The notes beneath the pieces were generated by a model. It saw only the letters and a list, made by a program, of their open reading frames with translations. It made no database searches and was not told where the DNA came from. A stretch of 64,000 bases of DNA. Source: Dipteronia dyeriana. Its lineage: Eukaryota > Streptophyta > Magnoliopsida > Sapindales > Sapindaceae. Made by a program: the position numbers and the translations under genes. The first letter of the stretch is position 1. Every line of letters starts with the position of its first letter. The stretch spans positions 61,739,253-61,803,252 of the forward strand of contig CM065297.1 in NCBI GenBank assembly GCA_032871835.1, given 5' to 3'. Shown here in pieces: positions 10,583-22,551 of this stretch.

Positions 10583-11765
10583 ATGAACCTGTGCGTGGCT
10601 CAAGAGAATCCGGTGGTCAACCCAATTGTGGGCCAGTTGACCGACCCGACGGTTAACCCTTTTGTGGGTCAAATGAATACCAAAACGGTGAATTCGTTTG
10701 TGTTTTCGGTTTCAGTTATGATGAATCATATGGAGAAACAAGAGAAATTCAGTGGTATGAATTTCAAAAGATGGCAACAAAAGATGTTGCTCTCACTGAC
10801 CACATTGAATCTTGCGAGATTCTTAATTGATGAGGCTCCTAAGGCCAACGGTGGTAACGAGTTGGATATGTAAGTTTAAAATAGTGATTATTGTCAAAAT
10901 CAATTATTTTGAACTTCAAAATTATAATTATCAACTTCATGATGATTTATTTCAATTATTAATTCCTGATTAATTGAAATATTAAATTTTAAATTCAAAA
11001 CAAACTGATTTGACTTTATTGTTGCCAATTTTAATGAGAATTAATTTTCATATTAATTCAGTTGATCTCCTCATGCTACTATGGTGGATAAATCAAACAT
11101 GAACTCGAGTGTTCCACTAAAAACTTCAAATGATAATCCAAGTGTAGGAATAGACACTTCGGGGTGTTAAGTATTTGCTTGTGAGCGAAGTGCCTATTGT
11201 GTTGCCAAGTGTGGCAACATTGACTCCGGCCATCAACTCATTCGTGAGAAACATGGTAGAACCGGTGATGAGCCAGTGTGTGAGTCACACGAATTTTTAG
11301 TGGTGGCAGCAAAAGATATTGTTTGTTTGACCACATTGAACCTAGCTGGGTTCTTGACTGAAAAAGCTCTTAAACCCAATAGTGGTGAAGGGCGGGATGT
11401 TCAGGTATGGAATGCATGGAACCATTCAGATTTTTATGCCGAAACTACATACTGAACGGGCTATCAAATTCGTTGTATATCGTATATTCTTTAAAAGAAA
11501 ACCAATCAAAGAATTGTTGGAGTCGTTAGACCAGAAATACAAGACTGAGGATATTGGATCCAAAAGGTTTGTTGTAGGCCGGTTTCTTGATTATAAGATG
11601 AAGGACTTCATGACAGTTATGAGTCAAGTCCAAGAGCTTCAAGTGAGTCTGCATAAGATTCATGCCAAAGGGATGACCCAAACTGAAACCTTCTGGTGGT
11701 TGTTGTCACTAAGAAGCAACCTACGTGGTGAGTATGAAGCACCATTTGGTGAATTATGTGCATAA
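10583..11765 (+). pseudogene. copia gag remnants
   Basis: Two plus-strand open pieces. The first (10583-10873) has tandem 'NP.VGQ' motifs (VNPIVGQLTDPTVNPFVGQM), then the gag core FSGMNFKRWQQKMLLSLTTL. The second (11382-11765) continues the UBN2-type gag domain (ELLESLDQKYKTEDIGSKRF, DFMTVMSQVQELQVSLHKI). Between them (10874-11381) is non-coding sequence plus a second degenerate copy of the 'FxGxxFxRWQQK' region (near 11290-11310), which suggests a rearrangement. The zinc knuckle and protease that should follow are missing. Confidence 0.75.
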
Positions 11766-11789
11766 CATGGAATCATACATTAAACCACT

Positions 11790-13304
11790 GTACCGTATCA
11801 GCAAAATGAAGTTTCTGAACAGAAAGATCATTCCTTGAAAGAAATGATAAATGCAATGCTGATAAGTTCTGGATTATCTCAAAACATGTGGGGTGAAGCT
11901 ATATTACCTTTTAAATAAGGTACCCTGTAAGAAAGTAAACAAGACCCCATATGAGTTATGGAAAGGAATAAAATCTTCCTATAAATTCTTACGAATGTAG
12001 GGGATGTCTTGCCAAAGTGGTCGTACCTACACCTAAGAAGGTGAAAATAGGTCTGAAAACTGTTGATTGCATTTTCATTGGATTGCACATAACAGTAGTG
12101 CTTATCGATTTTTGGTGTATAAGTCTGACATCCTAGATGTACATAAAAACACGATAATGGAATCTAGAAATGCATCGTTCTTTGAAGATGTATTTCAATG
12201 TAAATCCAATGATGAAGCAAGTTGGTCAAAACGAACACATGTTGAAAGTTGTGAGGACCAAGAACAAGAAGTTAAGGATGAACCTAGACGTAGCAAAAGA
12301 GCTGGGACACAAAAATCTTTTGGTCCAGATTGTCTGACCTTTTTACTAGAAGGTGAACCTCGAACTTTTAAAGAAGCGGTAAGCTCGTCAGAAGGACTCT
12401 TGTGGAAAGAGGCCATCAAAAGCGAAATTGATTCAATTCTCCAAAATCATACTTGGGAATTAGTGGACCTTCCTCCAGGATGTAAACCACTAGGGTCCAA
12501 ATGGATTTTCAAGAGGAAAATGAAAGCGGATGAATCAATTGATAAGTATAAGGCTATAATTGTAATTAAAAGCTACAATCAACGAGAAGGCCTATATTAC
12601 TTTGATACGTATTCTCCTGTAACGAGAATAACCTCCATTATGATGATACTTGCAATCACAACTTTGCGAAATCTTGAAGTACATCAAATGGATGTAAAAA
12701 CAACTTTCTTATATGGAGAACTAGATGAAGAGATCTATATGGAACAACCTGAGGGTTTTCCCCTCCAGGGCAAGGAAAGAAAGTCTGTAAGTTGGTGAAG
12801 TCTTTATATGGTCTAAAGCAAGCACCAAAACAATGGCATGAGTTATTTCACAATGTTATGATGTCAAATGGTTTTAAAATCAACGAATGTTACAAATGTT
12901 TTTAGGTCAAAGACACTGAAAATGAATATGTCATTTTTTGTCTATACGTTGATGACATGCTAATTGTTGGTAGTGATGATAAAATAATCAAATCTACCAA
13001 GGAGATGTTGAAATCAAGATTTGATAAGAAAGATATGGGACCAGCTGATGTAATGTTGGGAATGAAAATCTCAAGGACATCAAATGGACTCATTCTAAGT
13101 CAGTCACACTATGTTGACATGATTCTTGAAAAATTCAACAAAAATGATTCTGGGATATCCAGAACACCAGTAGATACAAATATATACCTATCCAAGAATA
13201 AATGTGAGAGCGTCTCTCAATTAGAATATTCTAGAGTGATAGAAAGTCTGATGTACTTAACAAATTGTACAAGACTAAACATAGCTAATGCAGTTAGGAA
13301 ATAA
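11790..13304 (+). pseudogene. copia integrase C-terminus and reverse transcriptase, broken
   Basis: The region starts in the integrase (EMINAMLISSGLSQNMWGEA, about 11840-11900). The long open piece 12067-12798 covers the integrase-RT linker and the RT N-terminus, with WELVDLPPGCKPLGSKWIFK and HQMDVKTTFLYGELDEEIYM. A frameshift near 12780 leads into KSLYGLKQAPKQWHELF. A stop near 12905 precedes the catalytic box CLYVDDMLIVGSDDK (about 12940-12985). The remaining piece runs to 13304 (GPADVMLGMKISRTSNGLIL). The protease and the catalytic half of integrase are absent. The lineage within copia is not assigned. Confidence 0.9.
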
Positions 13305-13896
13305 AGTAGATATACGAGTAATCCAAGATCTGATCACTGGAAAAGAATAGTAAGAGTACTAAAGTACTTACGTTACATTCGTAATTATGGGTTGCATTAG
13401 ACCAGATATCCTGTAATCCTAGAAAGGATACACTGATGTAAACTAGATATCTGATATGAACGATTCAAAATCCACTAGTGGGTATGTATTCACACTAGGA
13501 GGTGCAGTTGTATCTTAGAAATCCTCCAAACATACATGTATTTCCAGATCCATGATGGAATATAAGGTTATCGCTCTAGATAAATATGGTGAGAAGGCTG
13601 ACTGGCTATGCCAATTCTTAGAGGATATTCCAAGATGACCAATGCCTGTGCCAACGATTTACATCCACTGTTATAGTCAATCAACAATAGGAAGAGCACA
13701 TAGCAAAATATTTAATGGGACGACTAGACACATACGTCGAAGTCATAACACCATTAGACAACTTCTCTCAACTAGAGTTATCTCGATTGACTATGTAAAG
13801 TCAAAAGATAACATTGCGGATCCATTAACCAAAGGGTTAAATAGAGAGTTAGTTGAGACATCATCGAGAGGATTGAGACTAAAGCCCATTAGATAA
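13305..13896 (+). pseudogene. copia RNase H, broken
   Basis: The reading continues from RT with stops: [12 protein letters not shown], then SKSTSGYVFTLGGAVVS, SRSMMEYKVIALDKYGEKAD and WLCQFLEDIP. A cleaner end at 13642-13896 follows, with the C-terminal signature TRHIRRSHNTIRQLL and DYVKSKDNIADPLTKGL. RNase H would remove the RNA strand after reverse transcription. At least three in-frame stops are present. Confidence 0.85.
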
Positions 13897-14489
13897 AAAG
13901 TCGATACAATGGACACCCAACCTAGTTGACTAGAGATCCTAAGATCAAGGTTCAATGGGACAACCAAGTCGTAAGACTCAGTTGGATCACTGTGGGGGTT
14001 AACCTCAAGTCCATTCCTATGATGAAACAGTGATGTCCGTAGGGAAAAGGTTAAACTATGGTTTTTAATGATTCTTATGTGTCGAAATTCCAAGCATTGG
14101 AAATCTGAGCAGAGTAATACGAGTTACTCTTAATTAAGAAATCACCTATGTGAGAGAGACGTGGGGCCACTTTAAAAAGAGAATAGTGAAGGGCTATATT
14201 CTCCAGTGACTCTCAAGAACCAGGCACATGTTCATGGCCAAAACGAACATAACAATGAGAAGCAAATTGGGTCTGGAAGATGCCTATGTGATGTGTGTTA
14301 TCGTTTACATAAAACGGCAGAACAGTTCAAGGATATCACATCTACTGATCAGCCAATAAAGTAAGCATGCCTTTACAAGGGAGGGTTCAAAGGGTAACAC
14401 CTACCTATCCTATGCAGGTTTCGATCACTTGAACTTACCAAAATGTCATCTCTCGTGTCTTCTAGGTCAATTTCATTCATGTGGGGGAT
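13897..14489 (+). other. 3' untranslated region with polypurine tract
   Basis: Non-coding sequence from the RNase H stop to the right LTR. It ends in the purine-rich tract gtgggggat (14481-14489) immediately before TGTTGG, the normal priming site for plus-strand DNA. This shows that the right LTR, not the left, is in the correct orientation. Confidence 0.8.
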
Positions 14490-15455
14490 TGTTGGAAATT
14501 TTTTGATAAACTTACGGTTTGAGAGCAATATTTGAGTATGATCAGTTTCATGAAAATGAAAGATCAATGTATATTCGAATTCTCCTTCGTGAGAGCTTTG
14601 AAGTGGTATACTCAAACTGACAAATAGATTAATGGGTGAATGAGAAATTGAGTCTCAAAGTGAGACCATTGTGTAGGGAAAATATGCATCCCATATTTGT
14701 TGGGTAAAACACTTATATGTAGTATATATGTAATTGTGTGATAGTAGCGTATCAACATGTGTGAGGGCATGTCTTGCGTACACGAATGCCGCTCCGGTTG
14801 GACCGTGAGAGTACAACCGAAGTTTTGTTACTGTTTAGAATTTAATTTTCCTAAATCAGCTTATTGATAATGAAAGAATTAATTATTTTCCCTAAGTAAA
14901 ACGTTTTAAATGAATGATAAGGAAAAAATGGTAATTTCCATTTTTTGATTAAGGAAATTAATTGAATTAAGGAAATAGTTGATTTCCGTTTTGGATTCTG
15001 TTACTTACTTGATCACTAAGTGATCAGAACCAATGATCAATCAGGAAGAAATCTTTTATAAGATTATTCATTAATTAAATTTCCTTTATAATTTAAAACG
15101 TAGTTATCAAGTAATTTCCAAATCAATCTAGACTATATATATAAAAAAAAACACTAGTCCACACTTCATAAGACATTCTTAGAATCATGAAATTAAAAAG
15201 AGTAGTAATTATTCTCTTTTCTCTTTCTTCTCTTTTTGTGCTTGGTAAGTTCCAACCTAATTTGAGTTCGTTGAGAGTGGTTGTGCTTTGCACTTCCACT
15301 GTTGAATCGTTGTATCCTGGGAAACAATCGCTATACACATACGGTGTTATATACGGTGAAATTGTCTTAAGGACACCGTGTGAAACACGGGCCTCGATTC
15401 CCTAACCTAAATTTCTGTTTGTTATTTACTGCAGATTTGAACCAGATTGTTTTTG
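14490..15455 (+). mobile_element. right (3') LTR of copia element
   Basis: It starts TGTTGGAAATT directly after the polypurine tract and matches the reverse complement of 9014-10024 to about 15455 (...ccagattgtttttg). The canonical CA end is unclear. A possible end is ...ctgca at about 15434, with shared sequence continuing about 20 bases further in both copies. The plus-strand open stretch at 15187-15405 is the mirror image of the one in the left LTR and is not a gene. Confidence 0.85.
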
Positions 15456-15475
15456 CGTATTATAAATAACAATGA

Positions 15476-17735
15476 AATTCCCTTTATCTTTATAGTGTGA
15501 ATATGCCTAAAGGGGGGGGGGGGGGGGGTGAATAGGTATATGCTCCAATTTTTATCTTCTTTTAAAAACAATGCAATTTTAACAATGCTTAAAGAAAATT
15601 GCAAACAATGACACACAATATTTATATGGTAAACCTCCAAAGGGGAAACATCCACGGGTTGATACCACAACCACCGACAAAAGTAAATCCACTATTTCAA
15701 ATAGAGTTACACACTCAAGCAATCACACATGCTTTACAAGCTATCACTCTCACTCTATCCTTGAACCTAGTGATCTACTAAGCCAACTTCCTATCCAAGA
15801 CTCCCTGTCTCTAGGAAGATTCCTTGATCACCTATACGGATCCTCCCAACCCTAGGCAAGACTTCTTGCTCAACTATCCGAGTCCTCCCGAAGCTAGTTA
15901 AGACTTCCGCGCTCAACAATCTGAGGTCTCACACCTCTTGTCGAGTCTTCCACTTGCTTAGCTATCCAAGTCATCTCGACTCTAGCTAAGAGTTACAATT
16001 GCTCAAATCAAAGAATCACTCTAAGATATGAGACTTCCTACCTCTTCACATGGCTTCTAAGTGATCATGAATGCAAAACGCAAACAAGCACTCAACATAG
16101 AAAATGATGATCAACCAATTCTTTGGACATGCAACTAGATAGCTAGATTATGCTTTCAAAGAACAATCATAAATGTATCTTGACAACCTAAGCATGTTAT
16201 CAACTAAGAACATAGATATGAAGATATAGACACCAATTGAAACACAACCTTGTTCTTAGAAAATGAAATTAGATCTATAAAAAATCAATCTAGCATAAGA
16301 ACAAAAGATTTCTAGAAACACAACCTATTTCTTAGAAAATGAATTAGATCTAGAAACAATCAATCAAGCATAAGAACAAAAGATTTCTAGAAACAATTTC
16401 ATGTTTATCAAGTTTAGCACAAATTATTCAATATATCACAAATCTAGCTAAACTTGAAAATCAAATCAACAAACCACAAAATGATATCAAAATCATCCTA
16501 GTCATGCTTCTTAATCAAATAACATCAATCAATAAGAAGATCTAAGAAGAAAACTAAGAAGAAGATGATTTTACCAACAAGAATGCAAACCACGAACTGA
16601 AGATCAGATCGCAACAAAAAATGTAGAAACCATTTTGTTCTGGAAATGCTTGGGGTTTGTAGAACTCATCAAGACACACGAAATCGGTTTTTGAATCAAG
16701 TGATTCGGAGTAGAAATGAAGAAGTTATCACAAAAACAAAAATAAAAAATGTTGAGAGAAAATTTCTGCACTTGTTCTTCAATTTCAATTTTCTCAACTT
16801 GTAAAGAATGAGAGGGAAGAAGAGGATTTAAAGAGAGAATGACCAAATGAAATTTTTGTCCCCCTTTCATTAGTGTCTCCCCGAGATGGCGCATGGGTAT
16901 CTTGGGCAGAACACATTTGGGGCCGAGATGGTCATGCACCATCTCGGGATGGTGCATGGTGATGGCTTGAGCCATCGCACCTCACCCCTTGCGCTCCTCT
17001 CGCGTTCTTCGACCGTTCTTTGGCTTCCGAACTCCGAATTCGAATCCATTTGAAGATTACGAACTGGGACTCTCTCAAGAACATGGAAATATAAGATACT
17101 CAACCTAGAAAATAATAATTCGACTCGATATACGAAGACGAAGACAATGTATGCAACATGAGTTGAAAGTGTAGTATCTTTTGACTTAGAACTCGAAACC
17201 AATAGTATGAGTAACCGAAATGACCGGAAATCAATCAAGAATGGTTTAAGACTAAATTCAAGTTCAATATCCATGTTATACAAATATATACACAAACAAA
17301 CACATTTTACACAAGAATGCAAACTGCATAGAGATAGTCTCCAATCATGCATTTTCCAAAACATGTTATTTTCATACCAATGCATGAGCATTCATCTTCA
17401 AGTGTGTGAAAGTGTTATACCAGAAGATGCAATATGATGCAGGGACACAAATGTATGAATTTTCTATGTGTGTGCATATAATGATGCACAACTAAGCAGG
17501 GACATATATGAATGAATCGTGTGTGCGTGCGCCTACGCCTTGCAAGAGTAAGAAGGATCTCGATACCTTAGCATCCAAGAAGAGTACCAATCCTCTTAAA
17601 GACGAACTTTGCATCATGAGAAGCTGCTTTTCTTCCTTGAAGCTCTTATCATCACGAACCACTTAAGCAACTAAGCATTACAAAGAAATGAAGTTTTGTT
17701 ATGGAATCAATCCAATACAAATCTAGAACCTAACA
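15476..17735 (-). mobile_element. 3' LTR of the SIRE-type element (2260 bp)
   Basis: In element sense it starts TGTTAGGTTCTAGATTTG at 17735 and ends GGGAATTTCA at 15476. It contains a G homopolymer of about 17 near 15512-15528 (C in sense), degenerate repeats of 'ctatccgagtcctcccgactctag' type at 15800-15990, and a 76-bp tandem duplication at 16239-16390 absent from the 5' LTR. Open frames within it (e.g. 16604-16975 and 16870-17391 on the minus strand) recur in shortened form in the other LTR and have no recognisable domain. Confidence 0.9.
16239..16390. repeat. 76-bp tandem duplication in the 3' LTR only
   Basis: Two units starting gaaacacaacct at 16239 and 16315 (each running to the 'tctagaaaca' motif). 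The 5' LTR has a single copy at about 24325-24400. The duplication therefore arose after the LTRs were made, or was lost from the other LTR. Confidence 0.85.
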
Positions 17736-19205
17736 ATCTCCCCCTTTGGCTATTCCATGACAAAACCTCTACCTCACCATACAATGATCACTCATAATCA
17801 ATGTTGATTGCATTCTCACATCCTCACGTTACAAAGAGATATTCCTAGACTAAAATGTCTTCATGAGTCTTCAAGAATATCTTCACACATTCAAAGCACC
17901 TGTGAGACAAGAACAACCAAAAGAAATCTTCTACAAAGAAGATAGGTGAGATAAACAAACAATATACGAAACAACAACAAAAGTTCCCTTATCTCTTCTT
18001 ATCTCATGCAAACAAGAAATTCTTGCTCCCCCTTAAGACAAAATTTCTCCCCCTTAACGGATTGTCTCCCCTTTATATCAAAAGTAAGCAACATGGTGAG
18101 GAAAACACTTTCTCCCCCTTTTTGGCAAGGAATAGACAAAATCATATTACACAACCTAGAGAGAGAGATAAATGCCAATTGAAAATACCTACAAGGCAAT
18201 AAGGGATGCATAATAAAATCATGAGATAGTAAGCAAACAAGTTGTATAGAGAACTAAGTTTAACAAACCAAGCTCCTCCTTAACATATGCTCCACATGTT
18301 AATAAGCAAGTAAACTTGTTCACAAGGGAATCACACAATCACACATTTCAAGCGATAAAAGATAGTAAACCATTATTTTCAACATTAACAAGAGAATCAT
18401 AGATTTTCATTATTCTCTCAAAAATAATCTCTCATTGCTAATGAATCAAGCACATTAAGTAAAAATGTGTGTGTGTGAAAAATTCTTCAAGCATATATAA
18501 AAGGAGTGATTGTGATATCAACATGCAAACCACTTCAACACCTATCCATCTAAAGATTTTCCAATCAAGGTCAAACCGATTATCTTTCGGATCTTTGCTT
18601 TAAAGAGAATAGATTTCAACATGTGAGCGTGTGTGTGCATGTGGCTCGTCATTCATTTCTATTTTTCAACCCGAGCAATCACAATTTTCAACTATACTCC
18701 ATTTTAAGCCTTCCTCCATTTCTTTTTAGGCTTTGAATCAAAGATTTTTCTTTTATTGATTCTTTTTCAACACTTCTTTGATTTTGCATACATAACATAA
18801 ATTCTTCATGACGGCTTTCACTCATCACAATGGTATAGCCCTTTCCTACATTGGGCGGCTTCACAACCAAGACGTGTAGCCCTTTCCATGAAGGTTCTCG
18901 TTGAGTTCTATGTAGATGCCGAAGCAAAATGGATACTAATCATAGGTCATCTATGATGTACTAGACAATGAAATTCAAGATGCATCCATAATCTACATGC
19001 TTTCAAACTCAATTACTCAAACTTAAACATATAAAAGATGCATTTGTGCACTTTTAATTTCTTTTTACAAAGACTTAAGTGCATGATCTAGATGCAATAA
19101 AAGCTATTTTATCAAGATCATTACTTCTCACATGAGTAGCTCTCAAAGAAATAGATATACAATATAGTTTTTGCTTATCAAGCCACTCATAACCACACAC
19201 AAGCA
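17736..19205 (-). other. 3' region of the SIRE element with multiple polypurine tracts
   Basis: About 1.5 kb between RNase H and the 3' LTR. The polypurine tract that primes plus-strand synthesis abuts the LTR (plus strand atctccccctttggct, 17736-17751). Four further copies of the ctcccc(c)tt motif lie at 18026-18034, 18047-18055, 18065-18074 and 18111-18125. The last also shares the 'ttggca' flank. Multiple PPTs in this region are reported for Sireviruses. No envelope-like gene is recognisable. The 79-codon minus-strand frame at 18927-18688 has no known motif. Confidence 0.75.
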
Positions 19206-19908
19206 TTAAACAACACAAATCATGCCAACGGATCTTCTAAGAGATACAAATCTCTCTTTGTCCAAGGGCTTTGTGAACAAGTCCGCAAGTTGATTTTTAG
19301 TAGGCATATGTTCAAGAGTTACTATTGAATGTTCAACAAGTTCTCTAATGAAATGATGCCTAATGTCTATATGCTTTGTGCGTGAGTGTTGAACCGGATT
19401 TTTAAAGATGTTAATGGCACTCATATTATCACAATAGAGAGTTATTTTACCTTGATCAATCTCATAATCCTTGAGAATTTGTTTCATCCATAGAAGTTGT
19501 GTGCAAGCACTTCCGGCCGTAATGTACTCGGTTTCGGATGATGAAAGAGAGACAAAATTTTACTTCTTGCTTAGCCAAAGCAATCAAATTATTCCCTAAG
19601 TAAAAACAACCGCCCAATGTGCTTTTACGATCATCAATGTTTCCTGCCTAATCCGTATCACAATAGCCAACAAGAATATCATTAGTATCAAATGAATAGA
19701 ATAAACTAAGATTATGTGTTCCTTTTATATACCTAATGATTCTTTTAACGGCTTTCAAGTGAGATTCTTTTGGATTAGCTTGAAACCTAGCACATAAACC
19801 TACACTAAAACAAATATCCGACCTACTAGCCGTTAGGTAGAGAAGGCTACCTATCATGCTCCTATAGAGACTTTGATCAACATTTTTTCCTTTTTTTATC
19901 TTTATCAA
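19206..19908 (-). pseudogene. SIRE-type RNase H, broken
   Basis: The piece 19908-19648 encodes QSLYRSMIGSLLYLTASRSD, the RT-RNase H connection, and the start of RNase H. After interruptions, 19487-19206 encodes the conserved C-terminus YCDNMSAINIFKNPVQHSRT and KHIDIRHHFIRELVEHS, ending NQLADLFTKPL. A stop near 19650 and a frame change near 19560 break the gene. It degrades the RNA template in an active element. Confidence 0.85.
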
Positions 19909-19911
19909 GTT

Positions 19912-20610
19912 TTAAAGTTGTACTAATAGGTGTTTCAAATTCTTTTCCACTTTCAAGGCCAAATTTCTTAATAAGATTTCTAGCATACTTAGATTGAGAC
20001 AACATGATACATTGCTAGGTTGTTTCACTTGCATGCCAAGAAAGTAATTAAGTTCACCTACCATACTCATTTCAAATTCTCCTGACATAAAATTCACAAA
20101 ATCATCAACCTTGGTTTTACATGTAGATCTAAAAACAATGTCATCAACATATATTTGTGCAACAAAAATGTCACTATCATAATGCTTGACAAACAAAGTT
20201 CTATCAATACAACCTCTCCTATATTGGTTGTCAATAAGATATTGAGTCAACCTATCATACCAAGCTATAGGAGCTTGCTTAAGGCCATAAAGAGCCCTTT
20301 TCAACTTAAACACATGATTAGGAGAGTGTGGGTCTACAAAACCCTTAGGTTGTTCAACATACACTTCTTCTTGAAGGTATCCATTGAGAAAAGCACTTTT
20401 GACATCCATTTGAAACAATTTAATTTTTTTAAGACATGCAATGGACAACAAAAGCCTACTGGGCTCAAGACGTACAACAGGTGCAAAAATCTCATCAAAG
20501 TTTACACCCTCAACTTGAGTGTATCCTTGAGCCATTAGTCTTGCTTTATTTCTCTCAATCTTGCCACATTCATCGTTCTTATTCCTAAACACCCATTTTG
20601 TACCAATCAC
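19912..20610 (-). pseudogene. SIRE-type reverse transcriptase
   Basis: A 232-codon open segment on the minus strand. It covers the copia RT domain from MIGTKWVFRNKNDECGK through FQMDVKSAFLNGYLQEEVYV, ALYGLKQAPIAWYDRL, the catalytic box AQIYVDDIVF (about 20162-20136) and FEMSMVGELNYFLGMQVKQ. All three catalytic aspartates look present (the MDV block and YVDD). It is bounded by a frameshift near 19912 into RNase H and by disrupted sequence upstream (20611-20868), where the linker to integrase has stops. Confidence 0.9.
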
Positions 20611-21860
20611 ATTGATATCTTTTAGTCTAGGAACTAAGGACCATACTTCATTCCTCTCAAATTTATTTAGTTCTTATTGCATGGCATTAACCCAATATTC
20701 ATCAATAATTGCTTCATTAATATTTTTGGGTTTAATTTGAGAAGTGTAGCAAGCATATGAAATTTGGTTAGTTAGTTGCCTTCTAGTTCTAACCCCTTCA
20801 TTCAAATCACCTATGATGTCTTGTTGGTAATGCATGTTCCTAAGTCTAGAATTTGAATTTTCAACATCTTATTGGTCATCATTTAAGCCATTTTCTAAAT
20901 CTTGACTTTCTTCTCTAGCAACACTACCATTATCATCATTATGACTAGACTCACTTTCCTCATAACTAGTCACATCAATAGGTGCTTTAGTGTCATTCAA
21001 CAAATGTTCTTTAGGTTTATTGACACCATGGTTATCACACAAATCAAGCATGCTAAGATCATCTATTTTCACATTAATAGACTCAATAATAGTCTTAGTT
21101 TTCAAATTGAACACTCTATATGCACGACTATTATTAGCATACCCAAGAAAGAGACCAATATCACTTTTAGCATCAAACTTTCCTAAGTGATCTCTTTCAT
21201 TCAAAATAAAACACTTACTCCCAAAAGTGTGGAAGTAACTCACATTGGGCTTCTTGCCCTTCCAAAGTTCATAGGAGATTTGTTTTGTGCCTGGCCTTCT
21301 AAAAACTCTATTAGTGATATAGCATGCGGTATTGACCGCTTCGGCCCAAAGATTTCTAGGGACTTTCTTGCTATTGAGCATGACCCTAGCCATCCCTTGC
21401 AAGACACGATTCTTCCTCTCAACAACACCATTTTGTTACGGAGTTCTAGGAGTCGAGAACTCATGTGAAATTCCATAATCATCACAAAACTCACTAAATC
21501 TAGCATTTTCAAATCCACTCCCATGATCACTCCTAATGCGACATATTTTCTTGATTCCAAGACCTTTTTCATTTTGAACTTGATTACAAAACTTCTTAAA
21601 GTAACCAAAAGTTTTAGTCTTGTCTCTAAGAAAATATACCTAAGCAAACCCTTGAAAAGTCATCAACACATACAAAAATGTATTATTTTTACCATTTATG
21701 CTTTCGGTTTGGATCGGTCCCATTAGGTCCATATGCACAAGTTCTAAGGGCTTCTTGGTAGCAAAATTAGTGTTATTTTTATTAGACACTTTTGTTTGTT
21801 TACCTAATTGACATGGTTCACAAACACCATCAAGCTTTTTACCAAGACTAGGAAGACCTC
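20611..21860 (-). pseudogene. SIRE-type integrase, broken
   Basis: The core and C-terminus of integrase. From 21860 the reading ELVHMDLMGPIQTESINGKN starts the DDE core. It frameshifts near 21645, and the mid part lies in 21647-21240 (VALGVIMGVDLKMLDLV as the shifted copy). From 21402 (MQGMARVMLNSKKVPRNLWA, AVNTACYITNRVFRRPGTK, FHTFGSKCFILNERDHLGKF) the C-terminal domain is clean to 20869. The catalytic D,D,E set is not intact in one frame. Integrase would insert cDNA into the chromosome. Confidence 0.85.
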
Positions 21861-22551
21861 TAACAATGTCATATTTCTCAAGCTTCTTTAAATCTTTATA
21901 ATTCATGTGGCCCAATCTTTCATGCCATAATTCAAGCTTGTTGCACTCATTTGCCATATTGCATGTTAGTGGATCAACCTCTAAACAATAGCAATTGTCC
22001 GAAGACCTTTTGACTTTTAAAACAATTTTGCCCTTTTTATCAATTATCGTGCACACATCCTTGTTAAAACTAACTTCTTTAAAAATTTCACACAAGTGAG
22101 TGATGCTTATTAGATTAGCCTGTAGACCATCTACATACAAGGTGTCACGAAGTTTAGGCAATTCGGGGATACAAATTGTTCCCTTGCCTAGAACTTGCTT
22201 TTTGGTGCCATCACCAAATGTAACCCATCCACCATCATTCATAACAAGATTCTTAAAGAATTCCTTGTTACCGGTCATATTCCTAGCGCAACCGCTATCT
22301 AGGTACCAACAATAGGATGGATTAGCTCTTAAAGCATATTGTGCAACCAAACATTGTGTTGTATTTTTCTTAACCCAAACTTTCTTGACAAGTTTCTCAT
22401 TCCTACTTTTATTAACATGCTTTGACTTGTTTTTAGGCACATTGACTCCATTAGTCACATTTTCAAACAAATCAAACAAAGCATTATCAACTTTCTTATG
22501 TATAGTAGAACGAGGCACAACACAAGATTTAACAAACAAATCATCAACACA
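21861..22551 (-). pseudogene. SIRE-type protease and GAG-pre-integrase domain
   Basis: Open on the minus strand within 22539-21640. The protease active site reads WYLDSGCARNMTGNK (about 22310-22270) with D-S-G intact. The glycine-rich FGDGTKKQVLGKGTICIPE region follows. The zinc-binding GAG-pre-integrase domain LELWHERLGHMNYKDLKKL is near 21940-21890 and ends CEPCQLGKQTKVS. A stop at about 22550 separates it from gag. Confidence 0.9.

Noticed and set aside
16870..17391. 173-codon minus-strand frame in the SIRE 3' LTR, with a partial counterpart at 24984-25361
   Set aside because: It is inside the LTR, shortened in the other LTR by ordinary substitutions, and shows no known domain. It has a few hydrophobic stretches but nothing to support a gene.
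18688..18927. Possible envelope-like ORF in the 3' region of the SIRE element
   Set aside because: Some Sireviruses have an env-like gene here, but this 79-codon frame has no signal peptide, membrane segment or motif to support it.
20155..20538. 127-codon plus-strand frame opposite the SIRE reverse transcriptase
   Set aside because: A shadow of the RT reading on the minus strand.
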